This document shows positions 7,909-18,400 of a DNA stretch of 59,177 nt, in pieces; within the stretch, counting starts at the first letter, position 1, and each line of letters opens with the position of its first letter. Source of the stretch: an uncultured Clostridia bacterium (GTDB lineage: Bacteria; Bacillota; Clostridia; UBA1381). The stretch is taken from the NCBI GenBank assembly GCA_959602045.1, contig CAUGRT010000013.1:1-59177 (forward strand). The letters run 5' to 3'. The translations under genes were made by a program, and so were the position numbers. The notes beneath the pieces are model-generated. The model was not told the DNA's origin, searched no databases, and saw only the letters and a list, made by a program, of their open reading frames with translations.

Positions 7909-7951
7909 CTTTGCGCCGACGATTTTTGATCGGCGGCGCAAAGAGTTTTTT
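7909..7951 (+). terminator. Second, stronger terminator-like hairpin after pyrF
   Basis: CTTTGCGCCG (7909-7918) pairs with CGGCGCAAAG (7934-7943), with further pairing inside the loop, followed by AGTTTTTTTG. It is in tandem with the hairpin at 7837-7873. Between it and the SLH gene (7952-8139) no gene is seen. Confidence 0.75.
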
Positions 7952-7991
7952 TGTTTATGAACCGAAGCCGTCTGGTTGCTTCGACCTTAAA

Positions 7992-8127
7992 TTCATGCAT
8001 GGGCAACACACCTTTTTATTGGGGATAAGCCTACCACAATGCCATGAATATGTTTCTATACCGCTTTCCTATTTCCGTATTCAAAGCTTTGCAGGAACGT
8101 CAATCCAACAATCTGCCCATGCATGAA
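7992..8127. repeat. 14-bp inverted repeat flanking a 108-base spacer
   Basis: TTCATGCATGGGCA at 7992-8005 is the exact reverse complement of 8114-8127. The spacer encodes nothing recognisable. It sits just downstream of the SLH gene, between two convergent genes. Confidence 0.6.
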
Positions 8128-8139
8128 ATGAAAGGCAAT

Positions 8140-9816
8140 TTATTTGCTGAGTTGTCCGGAAAGAACGTCCATAGCGTGAGCAATTTCTGCTCTGCTTGCG
8201 TCCTCTTTCGGACGAATCTGATTGTTGCTATCGGGAACAAGGTATTGATTAATCACATTCCACATGCAAGCGGATGAAGCATAATCGGCAACCTTGTCTG
8301 TGTCGGCGTATGTAATGTTCACTGCCCATTCGCCAACCGGGCCGATGCCCTTATATTGGCAATAATTGTACAGAATCTGCATTGCTTCTTCGCGGGAAAC
8401 GTTTTGGTTCGGCTTGAATGTGTTATCTTCAAAACCCTTTACGATATTATTTTCGTTTGCCCAAGCGACATAGGAAGAATAATATTCATCTCCCGGTGTA
8501 TCGCTGAAGCCGGTAACGCATGCGTCTTTCACAGCGATTCCGTCCAATCTGCCGAGAACCGTTACGAACATAGCGCGCGTCATGGCTGTTTCCGGTGAAA
8601 ACAGTTTTTCGGAAACGCCCTTGAACAAGCCTTTTTCTACTGCTTTCCCAATGCTGTCATAGAACGGATTGTCTTCCTGAACGTCCTCAAACTGCTGATC
8701 TTCTTCGTAATTTTCCTCTAAAAGCACCAGCTTATCCGGCGTTGTCTGCGGCGGAATGCTGTAAGTTGTCATCGTGTAGAATACGATATAATCATTGTCA
8801 GCCTTTTTATTCTCCGGGAATCCCTCCGGCATGTGAATGACTAAGTCTTTTTCGGTGTTAATATATCCATCGCCGTCCGGATTTCTTCTGAAATTGGAAA
8901 CTGTCACCGAACCGGCGTAATCTGCCTTTTGACGGATGATAACAGCCGGATAATAGATCGGCGGCAATGACAGAAGGGCAGGGGAGTTACTGCGCGAATA
9001 AGCAGTTAAAACATCGCCTTGCTTTAAATCTTCAGCTTTGATTTCCGTACCGTCATTATCATAGAAAACAGCACCTGAGAAATTCAAGTAAAGCGTCTGA
9101 TCGTCCGCAGTGGTTGTTTTTATCTGATTGTCCTCGATGGAATCAAATTTTAAATTTTCATTTTTTGCAAATGCAGGAGTCGTATCCTGATCCTCCGGTT
9201 TTGTAATTTCTGCATCCGGAGTTTCTTCCAGAAGTACCAACTTATCCGGAGTTGTCTGCGGCGGAATAGTTTGGGTAACTATGGTGTAGAATACGATATA
9301 ATCATTGTCAGCCTTTTTATTCTCCTGGAATCCTTCGGGCATGTGAATGACTAAATCCTTTTCAGTATTAATATATCCGTCACCATCCGGATTTCTTCTG
9401 AAATTGGAAACCGTTACTGCCATAGAAGTTTCTTCATTGACGATGATAACAGCCGGTGTATATACCGGGGGAACAATGGCAGGTGTAGGCTCATTAGCAC
9501 GTGTGAATATTGTCAAGGAATCGCCCTCTTTAATATCCGCGACGGTAAGCTCCGTGCCGTTGCTTGTATAAACAACAGCTTTATTCGTGTGAATATATAC
9601 GGTTTCGCCGTTTTTGTCGGTGGTCATTAAAGTTCCGTTTTCAATCCCTGTGACCTTTAAATTTTCATCTTTTACAAAAGATGGCTGCACATCGGATTGC
9701 TCTGCACGGGATATCGTGATGTCAGAATCAACCGGAACAGCATTTTCAGCAAATGCCGCTGTGGAAGAAAGCAGCATTGCAGTGACAAGCATGACTGATA
9801 AAACTTTCTTTTTCAT
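8140..9816 (-). CDS. Secreted surface protein with duplicated domain and three SLH domains
   Basis: A 558-residue exported protein. Residues 1-23 are a signal peptide (KKKVLSVMLVTAMLLSS, cleavage after AFA). Residues 51-199 and 220-368 are a tandem duplication with a period of about 170 residues; the core VTVSNFRRNPDGDGYI to NDYIVFYT (about 134-178 and 304-348) is nearly identical while the first halves have diverged. Three S-layer-homology domains follow (about 376-430, 435-490, 500-555; motifs YDSIGKAVEKGLFKG, GFEDNTFKPNQNVSREEA, RPKEDASRAEIA), which normally bind pyruvylated cell-wall polymer. The duplicated domain belongs to no family I recognise. GGAGA precedes the start. It is transcribed towards pyrF. 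Confidence 0.85.
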   Translation of the reverse strand: MKKKVLSVMLVTAMLLSSTAAFAENAVPVDSDITISRAEQSDVQPSFVKDENLKVTGIENGTLMTTDKNGETVYIHTNKAVVYTSNGTELTVADIKEGDSLTIFTRANEPTPAIVPPVYTPAVIIVNEETSMAVTVSNFRRNPDGDGYINTEKDLVIHMPEGFQENKKADNDYIVFYTIVTQTIPPQTTPDKLVLLEETPDAEITKPEDQDTTPAFAKNENLKFDSIEDNQIKTTTADDQTLYLNFSGAVFYDNDGTEIKAEDLKQGDVLTAYSRSNSPALLSLPPIYYPAVIIRQKADYAGSVTVSNFRRNPDGDGYINTEKDLVIHMPEGFPENKKADNDYIVFYTMTTYSIPPQTTPDKLVLLEENYEEDQQFEDVQEDNPFYDSIGKAVEKGLFKGVSEKLFSPETAMTRAMFVTVLGRLDGIAVKDACVTGFSDTPGDEYYSSYVAWANENNIVKGFEDNTFKPNQNVSREEAMQILYNYCQYKGIGPVGEWAVNITYADTDKVADYASSACMWNVINQYLVPDSNNQIRPKEDASRAEIAHAMDVLSGQLSK

Positions 9817-9991
9817 GTTTCAATTCTCCTTATCATACATAGTAATTGGGGCGAGTGTGGTTTTAATTCCACAAATGCCCACTGGGGTTTTAAGGCCTTT
9901 CAACATCCTATTAGACGTGTAAAAAAGAAAAAAGTTCCGCTTTTCTAAAAAAAACTTTTGAACATTTTGTGAACACGCAGAGAATCTCCAA

Positions 9992-10026
9992 AAAAACGGG
10001 GGAGCTTACAAAAATGCAAGCTCCCC
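9992..10026 (-). terminator. Terminator of the PFOR gene
   Basis: AAGCTCCCC (10018-10026) pairs with GGGGAGCTT (9999-10007); read leftward the stem is followed by CCGTTTTTT. It lies 23 bases past the PFOR stop codon. Confidence 0.88.
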
Positions 10027-10048
10027 TATACAGTTCTATCTGATTTTA

Positions 10049-13000
10049 TTATTCAGCATTCGCTAATTTTACCAGCTTTTCGTACTTTTCTTTTGCGTTC
10101 TTTTCTGCTTTTGCAAACAGCTCCTTTGCTCTTTCCGGATTTGAACGAGCCAGTGAATTATAACGAACTTCACCCATGATAAAGTCCTCATAATCCATTG
10201 TCGGCGCTTTTGAGTCTAACTGGAATGGGTTCTTGCCATCCAGAGCGCGTCTGGGGTCAAAACGGAATAAGTGCCAGTAACCGGAGTCTACCGCTTTCTT
10301 TTCCTCGGTCTGCGCGATTGACATACCACCCTTGATACCGTGATTAATACACGGAGCGTATGCGATAATCAGCGAAGGTCCGTGATAGCTTTCAGCCTCT
10401 AACATTGCATTTAAGCACTGCTGCGGATTGGAGCCTTGAGCAACCTGCGCAACATAGATGTAGCCGTAGGACATTGCAATCGCTGCCAAATCCTTCTTCT
10501 TAACCTCTTTACCGGCAGCGGCAAATTGTGCAATTGCACCTGTCGGAGTTGCCTTTGAGGACTGACCGCCGGTGTTGGAGTAAACCTCGGTATCGAATAC
10601 GAGGATGTTTACGTCTTCGCCGGAAGCTAAAACGTGATCCACGCCGCCGAAACCGATGTCGTATGCCCAACCGTCACCGCCGAAGATCCAGCAGGACTTC
10701 TTTGACAGGTATTCCTTATCGGCAAGAACATCCTTTGCCTCCGGTGAGGAGAGATTTGCAATCGCCTTGAGCAATTCCTCGGTAGCTACTTTATTTGCGG
10801 CTGCATCCTCTTTTGTTTCGATGAATTTCTCAACGATCGGTTTTACATCCGCATTTTCAGCAGCAAGCTTTTCTAACTTTTCAATATTTCTTTCTCTTAA
10901 TGTCTTTTGCGCCAGATACATGCCGTAGCCGTATTCCGCATTATCCTCAAAGAGGGAGTTCGCCCATGCCGGGCCGTGACCGTTTTCATCCGCACAATAC
11001 GGTGTTGACGGTGCGGAACCGCCCCAGATGGAGGAACAGCCGGTTGCATTGGCAATAAACATTCTCTCGCCAAACAGCTGTGTTACAAGCTTTGCATAAG
11101 GTGTTTCGCCGCAGCCAGCGCATGCGCCGGAGAACTCAAGATAAGGCTTCTTGAACTGCGAACCCTTTACCTTTGTCATCGGGAACTTGTCCAGAACCGC
11201 TTGCTTTTCGCCTAATGCAGCGGCATAATCATAGTTTGCCTGCTCATGAAGCTGTGTATCTAAGGGCTGCATAACGAGCGTCGGAGCTTTGTTGTTGCCC
11301 GGACATACATTCGCACAGCTTCCGCATCCGGTACAATCCAGAACGGAAATTGCCATGGTGTAATACAGACCGTCAAGTTGCATTGCGTTCTTATATTTAA
11401 TGCCCTCCGGAGCGTTATCCAACTCCTCTTTCGTCAGCACAACCGGACGGATACAAGCATGCGGACATACGTATGAACAGTGACCGCACTGGATACAGGT
11501 ATCTGAATTCCAGGTCGGAACATCAATTGCAATTCCTCTCTTTTCATAAGCAGACGAACCCAGAGGAACCTGGCCGTTTGCATAAGGCACAAAGGTCGAA
11601 ACCGGGAGCTTTGAACCGTTAAACTGGCTGATCGGTCCCAGTACGCTGTTTACATAGTCGATTAACTCGCCCTCGCCGTCAAATTTGATTGAAAGATCAT
11701 CATCTTTTGCGTCTTTCCAGCTTGCCGGAACGTCAACTTTCACGATCTGCTGTGCGCCGGCGTCAATTGCGTCATGGTTCATTTTAACGATCGCGTCACC
11801 CTTCTTGGAATAAGAAGCGGTAGCAGCGTCCTTCATGTACTGAATTGCGTCAGCCTCCGGGATGATGTTTGCCAAAGTAAAGAATGCGGACTGCAAAACC
11901 GTATTGATTCTGTTGCCTAAGCCGATTTCCTTACCGATTTTTACACCGTCAATCGTATAGAAACGAACGTTGTTTTCTGCGATATATCGCTTAACCTGTC
12001 CCGGAAGATGCTCCTCCAGTTCTTCAGGACCCCATGAACAGTTCAGCAGGAATACGCCGCCCGGCTTTACGTCTTGAACCATATCGTAGGTTCTGATATA
12101 GGAAGCCTTATGACAGGCTACAAAATCTGCCTTTGAGATCAGATAGGTTGAAGTGATTTTCGGATGCCCGAAACGCAGGTGTGAACAGGTCAGACCGCCG
12201 GACTTCTTGGAGTCGTAGTCGAAATATGCCTGAACATTCATATCCGTGTGGTCACCGATAATCTTGACAGAGTTCTTGTTTGCGCCCACCGTACCGTCTG
12301 CACCCAGACCCCAGAACTTACAGCTTGTGATGCCGGCAGGAGTCGTATCCGGATTTTCATCCAACGGCAGGGAATGATGCGTAACGTCATCTTCAATACC
12401 GATTGTGAAGTGATTCTTTGTTTCATTTCTGAATGCGGCAATAATCTGTGCCGGTGTGGTATCCTTGGAAGCAAGTCCGTAACGACCGCCCAATACCTTT
12501 ACATTCAGCCCGGCTTCTGTAACCGCCGATACAACGTCGATATACAAAGGCTCGCCGACAGCACCGGATTCCTTTGTTCTGTCCAGTACCGTAATCGTCT
12601 TAACACTTGCCGGAATTGCTTCGGTAAAGTGCTTAATGGAGAACGGTCTGTAAAGACGAACGCGGATCATACCGTATTTTCCGCCGTTTGCATTTAAGTA
12701 ATCAATCGTTTCCGCAATCGTATCGGTAGCCGAACCCATTGCAACGATAATATGCTCCGCATCTGCTGCGCCGTAGTAATTGAACAGCTTATAGTCTGTA
12801 CCGATTTTTGCATTGACTTTATCCATGTATTCCTGTGTGATTTCAGGAACTTTTTCGTAGTATTGGTTTACTGCTTCTTTCGCCTGGAAGAAGATGTCGC
12901 CGTTTTGCGCGGTACCTCTCTGTGCCGGATGCTCCGGATTCAATGAACCGTGTCTGAAAGCGGCAAGCGCGTCCTTGTCCAGCATTTCCTCTAAATCTTT

Positions 13001-13564
13001 ATAGTCCCAGCACGCAACCTTTTGGTATTCGTGTGAAGTACGGAATCCGTCAAAGAAGTGCAGGAACGGGATTCTGCTCTTGATTGTTGTTAAATGTGCA
13101 ACCGCGCCCAAATCCATAGCCTCCTGCGGATTGGTCGAAGCAAGCATTGCAAAACCGGTCTGACGACATGCCATAACGTCCTGGTGGTCGCCGAAAATCG
13201 ACAGCGAATGGGACGCAAGCGTTCTTGCCGAAACATTGAATACGCAGGGAAGAAGCTCACCTGCAATCTTATACATGTTCGGAATCATGAGCAATAACCC
13301 TTGGGAGGCTGTATATGTGGTCGTTAAAGCGCCGGCGGTAAGCGAACCGTGTACCGTACCCGAAGCACCTGCTTCTGACTGCATTTCTACAACCTTTACG
13401 GGCTGCCCGAAAATATTCTTCATGCCGGCAGCAGACCATTTATCAGTAACCTCTGCCATTGTTGAAGATGGGGTGATAGGATAGATCGCCGCAACGTCCG
13501 TAAACGCATAAGAAGCGTATGCTGCGGCGTTGTTGCCATCCATAGTTTTCATTTTTCTAACCAT
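10049..13564 (-). CDS. nifJ: Pyruvate:ferredoxin (flavodoxin) oxidoreductase
   Basis: A 1171-residue single-chain PFOR. It oxidises pyruvate with CoA to acetyl-CoA and CO2 and reduces ferredoxin or flavodoxin, using thiamine diphosphate and three 4Fe-4S clusters. Visible in order: N-terminal pyrimidine-binding domain (YPITPSSTMAEVTDKW), gamma domain, two-cluster ferredoxin domain at about residues 680-770 (CIQCGHCSYVCPHAC and CTGCGSCANVCPG), proximal cluster cysteines (FSGACAGCGETPY, ATGCSSIWGGSAPSTPY) and the ThDP block GGDGWAYDIGFGGVDHVLASG. Full length and intact. GGAGGAG precedes the ATG. Likely a single-gene transcript with its own promoter and terminator. It would be the main source of reduced ferredoxin. 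Confidence 0.97.
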   Translation of the reverse strand: MVRKMKTMDGNNAAAYASYAFTDVAAIYPITPSSTMAEVTDKWSAAGMKNIFGQPVKVVEMQSEAGASGTVHGSLTAGALTTTYTASQGLLLMIPNMYKIAGELLPCVFNVSARTLASHSLSIFGDHQDVMACRQTGFAMLASTNPQEAMDLGAVAHLTTIKSRIPFLHFFDGFRTSHEYQKVACWDYKDLEEMLDKDALAAFRHGSLNPEHPAQRGTAQNGDIFFQAKEAVNQYYEKVPEITQEYMDKVNAKIGTDYKLFNYYGAADAEHIIVAMGSATDTIAETIDYLNANGGKYGMIRVRLYRPFSIKHFTEAIPASVKTITVLDRTKESGAVGEPLYIDVVSAVTEAGLNVKVLGGRYGLASKDTTPAQIIAAFRNETKNHFTIGIEDDVTHHSLPLDENPDTTPAGITSCKFWGLGADGTVGANKNSVKIIGDHTDMNVQAYFDYDSKKSGGLTCSHLRFGHPKITSTYLISKADFVACHKASYIRTYDMVQDVKPGGVFLLNCSWGPEELEEHLPGQVKRYIAENNVRFYTIDGVKIGKEIGLGNRINTVLQSAFFTLANIIPEADAIQYMKDAATASYSKKGDAIVKMNHDAIDAGAQQIVKVDVPASWKDAKDDDLSIKFDGEGELIDYVNSVLGPISQFNGSKLPVSTFVPYANGQVPLGSSAYEKRGIAIDVPTWNSDTCIQCGHCSYVCPHACIRPVVLTKEELDNAPEGIKYKNAMQLDGLYYTMAISVLDCTGCGSCANVCPGNNKAPTLVMQPLDTQLHEQANYDYAAALGEKQAVLDKFPMTKVKGSQFKKPYLEFSGACAGCGETPYAKLVTQLFGERMFIANATGCSSIWGGSAPSTPYCADENGHGPAWANSLFEDNAEYGYGMYLAQKTLRERNIEKLEKLAAENADVKPIVEKFIETKEDAAANKVATEELLKAIANLSSPEAKDVLADKEYLSKKSCWIFGGDGWAYDIGFGGVDHVLASGEDVNILVFDTEVYSNTGGQSSKATPTGAIAQFAAAGKEVKKKDLAAIAMSYGYIYVAQVAQGSNPQQCLNAMLEAESYHGPSLIIAYAPCINHGIKGGMSIAQTEEKKAVDSGYWHLFRFDPRRALDGKNPFQLDSKAPTMDYEDFIMGEVRYNSLARSNPERAKELFAKAEKNAKEKYEKLVKLANAE

Positions 13565-13625
13565 CGGAATCTCCTCCTGTTTCTTAATCTAAGGGTCTTA
13601 CCCTTCAGTATTTGGTACTACCCTT

Positions 13626-13654
13626 ATCATATCACTTTTTGATAAAAAAATCAA
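13626..13654 (-). promoter_or_regulatory. Promoter of the PFOR gene
   Basis: On the minus strand TTGATT (13649-13654), 17 bases, TATGAT (13626-13631). TTGAT and ATCAA form an inverted repeat spanning the -35 and part of the spacer, which might be an operator. AAGGGT repeats, including the palindrome TAAGGGT...ACCCTTA, lie in the leader. Nothing else is seen in the 368-base gap to metY apart from the hairpin at 13810. Confidence 0.6.
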
Positions 13655-13809
13655 GATAATCTTAAAATTTTTTTGCAAAATAGTCAATTTAATTATATAA
13701 TTTTTTACATATAAATCTAATTTAATACATATAAGTAATTTATAGTATAATTAAATTCGGACAAGTTCATCGGAACTGTCGGAAATGAAAATGTTATTCA
13801 TAAAATGAA

Positions 13810-13845
13810 ATGCCGCAGCCGATTGAAAACAGTCGGTTGCGGCAT
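13810..13845 (-). terminator. Terminator of the sulfhydrylase gene
   Basis: ATGCCGCAGCCGA pairs with TCGGTTGCGGCAT with one G-U pair; read leftward the stem is followed by TTTCATTTTATG. It lies about 90 bases past the stop codon of the gene at 13933-15210. Confidence 0.7.
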
Positions 13846-13932
13846 GATAATCTTTGTCATTTTTAGTGTCTTTTGAAAAAATCCATATAATAATAACCAG
13901 TCTGTCGGAACAAAAAACCGAGTCCCGATTTT

Positions 13933-15210
13933 TTATTTCCCGACAGCACAGTTTAATGCCTGATCCAAATCGGCGATAATATCGTCAACATTTTCAATTC
14001 CCACGCTCAGACGAATTAAATCTGCACCAACGCCACATTCTTCAAGCTGCTCATCCGTCATCTGACGATGCGTGGTGCTGGCAGGGTGCAGGGCACAGGT
14101 GCGCGCGTCCGCAACATGCGTTACGATTGCGGCAAGCTTAAGCGAGTCTAACAGGTTGCATGCCGCGTCCCGTCCGCCTTTTACGCCGAATGAGATGACG
14201 CCGCTTGCGCCATTGGGGAGATATTTATCGACTAACGGCTTGAATCTACTGCTTTCCAGACCGGGATAGTTTACCCAGGAAACTCTGTCGTCATTTTCCA
14301 GGAATTGTGCAACCTTTAACGCGTTTGCACTGTGGCAGGGCATCCGCAGATGTACGGTTTCCATGCCGAGATTCAGCAAAAAGGCGTTTTGCGGAGCCGG
14401 AGCGGGCCCTAAATCACGCATCAGCTGCGCTCTTGCCTTTACGATAAATGCTGCTTTCCCGAATTTTTCGGTATAGATTACGCCGTGATAGGACTCATCG
14501 GGAACGGTAAATTCGGGGAATTTGCCGCTGGCTGCCCAATCAAAATTTCCGCTGTCCACAATCGCGCCGCCGAGCGCAACCGCATGACCATCCAGGTATT
14601 TTGAGGTGGAGTGCGTTACAATGTCCGCGCCAAACTCAAAGGGGCGGCATAAAATCGGCGTTGCAAAGGTGTTGTCGACAATCAGCGGTACTTTGTGATC
14701 GTGAGCGATCTTTGCGAATTTCTCAATATCCAATACCGTCAGCGCCGGATTGGCAATCGTTTCACCCATAACGGCTTTGGTGTTTTCCTTAAATTCTTTT
14801 GCGATTGTGTCATAGTCGGCTTCGACATCCACAAAGGTTACGTCAATTCCGAATTTTTGCAGAGTAACGGCAAGCAGATTGAATGTACCGCCGTAAACGG
14901 AATTGGAGCAGATGATATGATCTCCGGCTTTTGCAATCGTCATAACGGCAAGCAAGGTTGCCGCCTGACCGGAGGAGGTCAGCATTGCACCGACGCCGCC
15001 CTCCAGATCTGCAAGCTTCTGCTCAACAAATCCGCAGGTGGGGTTTGCAAGACGCGTATAAAAATATCCGTCCTCCTCTAAATCGAACAGCTTACCCATA
15101 TATTCCGAGGTATCATATTTATATGTAGTGCTCTGATAAATGGGTAGTACGCGCGGTTCACCGTTTTTCGGCTGATAGCCGGACTGAATACATTTTGTTT
15201 CTATTTTCAT
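13933..15210 (-). CDS. metY: O-acetylhomoserine aminocarboxypropyltransferase (sulfhydrylase)-type PLP enzyme
   Basis: A 425-residue Cys/Met-metabolism PLP enzyme. The length, the N-terminus MKIETKCIQSGYQPKNGEPR and PIYQSTTY are typical of MetY, which makes homocysteine from O-acetylhomoserine and sulfide. The PLP lysine lies in THSTSKYLDGHAVALGG; the phosphate loop reads LTSSGQAATLLA; the C-terminal TTHRQMTDEQLEECGV block binds substrate. Methionine gamma-lyase is the main alternative in this fold and cannot be fully excluded. It has its own promoter (15277-15305), with no SAM riboswitch or T-box in the short leader. Confidence 0.85.
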   Translation of the reverse strand: MKIETKCIQSGYQPKNGEPRVLPIYQSTTYKYDTSEYMGKLFDLEEDGYFYTRLANPTCGFVEQKLADLEGGVGAMLTSSGQAATLLAVMTIAKAGDHIICSNSVYGGTFNLLAVTLQKFGIDVTFVDVEADYDTIAKEFKENTKAVMGETIANPALTVLDIEKFAKIAHDHKVPLIVDNTFATPILCRPFEFGADIVTHSTSKYLDGHAVALGGAIVDSGNFDWAASGKFPEFTVPDESYHGVIYTEKFGKAAFIVKARAQLMRDLGPAPAPQNAFLLNLGMETVHLRMPCHSANALKVAQFLENDDRVSWVNYPGLESSRFKPLVDKYLPNGASGVISFGVKGGRDAACNLLDSLKLAAIVTHVADARTCALHPASTTHRQMTDEQLEECGVGADLIRLSVGIENVDDIIADLDQALNCAVGK

Positions 15211-15276
15211 TCGAATGTTTCCTTTCTCTTTGCAATGAATTTGTGTTACTGTAATTCATAGCGGATTTATTATTTT

Positions 15277-15305
15277 ATTATATCATAGCCGCTCCAAATT
15301 TTCAA
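15277..15305 (-). promoter_or_regulatory. Promoter of metY
   Basis: On the minus strand TTGAAA (15300-15305), 17 bases, TATAAT (15277-15282). An AGCGG/CCGCT inverted repeat spans the -10 region. The 267-base gap to the next gene holds no other clear feature. Confidence 0.75.
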
Positions 15306-15477
15306 CTGATAATTTTTTATTTTCACCGATATATTTAAAAACGTATGCCGGAGTGAAAATCCAGGTCTGAACCGTAGGATTTATGGGGATGTATGGCGGA
15401 AAAGACAGGTGATTTCGGCTTGTTTCCGCATTTGTATGTCCATGATCCCGGCGAATACACGGGCGCGATTATTCATT

Positions 15478-18400
15478 TTATGTGGAAAGCAAAACCCACG
15501 AATCAAACCATTTCAGCCAATGCTGCGCATAGCTGACGCTGCAAGGCGCACCCGACAGAACAGGATAGAACATTGCAAACAACCCTACCGCTGCCGCAGT
15601 ATAAACACAGCACAGTATAATCGCAAGCTGTTTCTTGCCCATTCTTGCGCCGAAAATTTTTGTATCCTCGGTTTCGTCATAAATATCCCGCATACAGTAC
15701 CCGATCATCAGCGTCAGGAACGGTACGCACGGGAAGTAATGATAAATGAATGTCGTTCTTGTAACCGGAATCCAGAATACAATCTGAATCACATACGCAA
15801 CAATTAAGAACCATGCCTTTTTATCTTTTTTCGTGATCGCCCTATACACCATCAGAATGAACGCAGGAATCCCGATCCACCATACCAGCGGATTTCCGAA
15901 TGCGCTGATTCCTTCCTTGACCGTATCGCTGATTTCGCCCGAATAATACCAAATCGGACGCCGCATGATAATCCACTCATACCATCTGGATGAGAACGGA
16001 TGCGTGGATTCCACAACGGTTTTGGAGTGATATGCATAAATGGCACTTTGGTTCTCGATAATCGTTTTAATGCCATGAGAGCTTGGCGCTTTCAGATACG
16101 GAATATAGGAAAGCCCATAAATCATCATCGGCACAAATACGAAGAAGATACAGCACCATAGAATCGTCAGCCGCAGATTCGGAATAAAGCTCTGAATCAC
16201 ATGCTGATGCCTGATTCCGTCCGTTGTTCCCTCCGGATTTTGTTTGGCGTAAAGATACTCACTGTAACGCTTATAAAGCGTCATAAAGAATAGGATTCCA
16301 AGCCCCGTTCCGGCATAAATGCCCGTCCATTTGGACGCGATACCCAGTCCCATGCTGATTCCCGAAAGCGCCAGCGGTATCAGTGTTTTCCGGATCGGCG
16401 TATCGTAAAAACTCATCTGATAGTACCGATACATAAAATAGTACATCAGCATAATGAAGAATGTTACATAAACATCAATGGTAGCGATTCTGGTCTGCGC
16501 AAAATGCATAAAATCAAACGTGAACAGAATCGTTGTCAGTGCTGCTGCCCATTGATATTTGAGGAATCGCCTTGCGAACAGATACAATACCGGAATCATC
16601 AGAACGCCGAACAGCGTTCCCATAAACCGCCATCCGAACGGCGTCATGCCGAAAATCTTAATGCCAAGCGCAATCAAGTCCTTGCCGAGCGGCGGATGTG
16701 TCCATTCATAGACATCCAGGCTGTGGACAAATTCATAGCCGGTACGCGCATGATAGATTTCATCAAAATATGTGCTGTTCAGATAGGTTGTGCGCTCCGG
16801 AATCAAGGCTTGCTCATCAAACATCGGCGCAACGTTGGGATCATTCGTATTAACGGGAGTCAAGTAAGCTCCGTTGCTATCCATAATCCCCAGCTCCATG
16901 ATCGTAAGATGGAGATTACGGGTTGAAAGACGGATATACCGTGCTTTTTCGTTGACAGGAATCTCCGACCAATAAAACACCGCGCCCGAATCGACAGAGC
17001 TTGACGCGATTTCAGCTCCGTTTTCGTCACCGTATGCAATCTCTAAAATCCGATCCTCCGCCAGATTATACGAACCGAGATACAGCTTTAATTCCAAAAT
17101 ATCCTTTTCCGCACCCAGATCAATTTCCACCGCGTTTTCACTGCCGATGTCTGTAAAGGTCTGCGGCGCTTGACGATCACCGAGGTGATAAAACGCAATC
17201 GCACTGTAAACTACCACAATTGCCGCCATGATGATATAATCCCATATGTTTAAGCGTTCGGATCTCTCGCTGACTTTAAAATGCATTTCCTTTTTCGGTG
17301 ATTTTTCAGCATTTTTCTCCGGCTTTTTCGGTGTTGCAGCTGCAACCATATTATAAACAAAGTATTTTTGGCTGACTCCGATAAAGTAAATCAGAAAGAG
17401 CATATTGACCAACGAAGCCGCTACGATGACTGGACTTTTGAAATAGGTGTTGATGTCCTGTTCATAGATAAACAATACCCATGCCATGTTGAAGAACTGC
17501 GTCAAGGCAGATACCGCGTACAGGATAAAGCTTCGGAGATCCAAACCGTATACAAAGGTCACAAGCAGCAATGCCATTGTCGGAAAGGCATAACGATCGT
17601 GCATTTTTACCGACAGCATGTACGTTACAAAGGATAACACAGCTCCGCAGAAGTAGTATTTTCCCTCATGTTTTGTCTTAAAGAACACATAGGCAGCATA
17701 AAGCACGATGCAGGTCAATGTTCCGTAATTGATAATCGACATTGCCGTGCCGAGCTCCGTCCAGTTTTGCCCCAATGCGCCCCAGAGATTGAAGGCGTTC
17801 ACCGTCAGATACGGATAGGAGGCAAGCGTTGCTTGATATTGGCTGACTACATTCCCGATTCCGAACGGCAGCGCAAGCAGGAATAACAGCGCAATCGCGC
17901 AAAGACCGCCGATGAGATTCTGCAAGAATTTTTTGCCGTCCCATTCCGGCAGCAGAACATTTTCAATAATGCCAAACAGAATCAGCGGCGTAAACATCAA
18001 TGCCTGCGGTTTTACAAAAATGCAGACTGCAAAGGCAAAATATGCTTGAATCATTTTCTTGTCCGTCAGCAGATATAGCATCAGCACAATGAGCAGTGTA
18101 TAGACACTGTCCACCTGTCCCCAAAGGGAGCTGTCCAGGATGACCGCCGGATTCAGCAAATATGCCCCCGTGATTGCTGCCGAAAGTCCATCGCCCAAGT
18201 GTTTATGCGCAATTTTATATATCAGCCATCCGGTCAGCAGATCACAAAGAATCGCCGGAAGCTTGATTAAAAGCCAAAGCGCGCCGTCGGTCGGCTGAAA
18301 AAGCTGTTTCAATGCGCCGATTACATACAAAACGTACATATATCCGGGGGGATAGTCGGTAAATGCGTCCGAAGCATAAAAATTGCTGATTCCTCCCTGG

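Noticed and set aside
9817..9990. Riboswitch in the leader of the SLH gene
   Set aside because: There is a GTGG/CCAC hairpin and a C-rich segment, but the conserved bases of cyclic-di-GMP or other known aptamers are not recognisable.
15393..15533. Rightward 46-residue frame starting MAEKTGDFGLFPHLYVHD
   Set aside because: It overlaps the 3' end of the glycosyltransferase gene on the other strand, has only a weak GGGG upstream and matches no family I know. Kept out of the annotation for lack of support.
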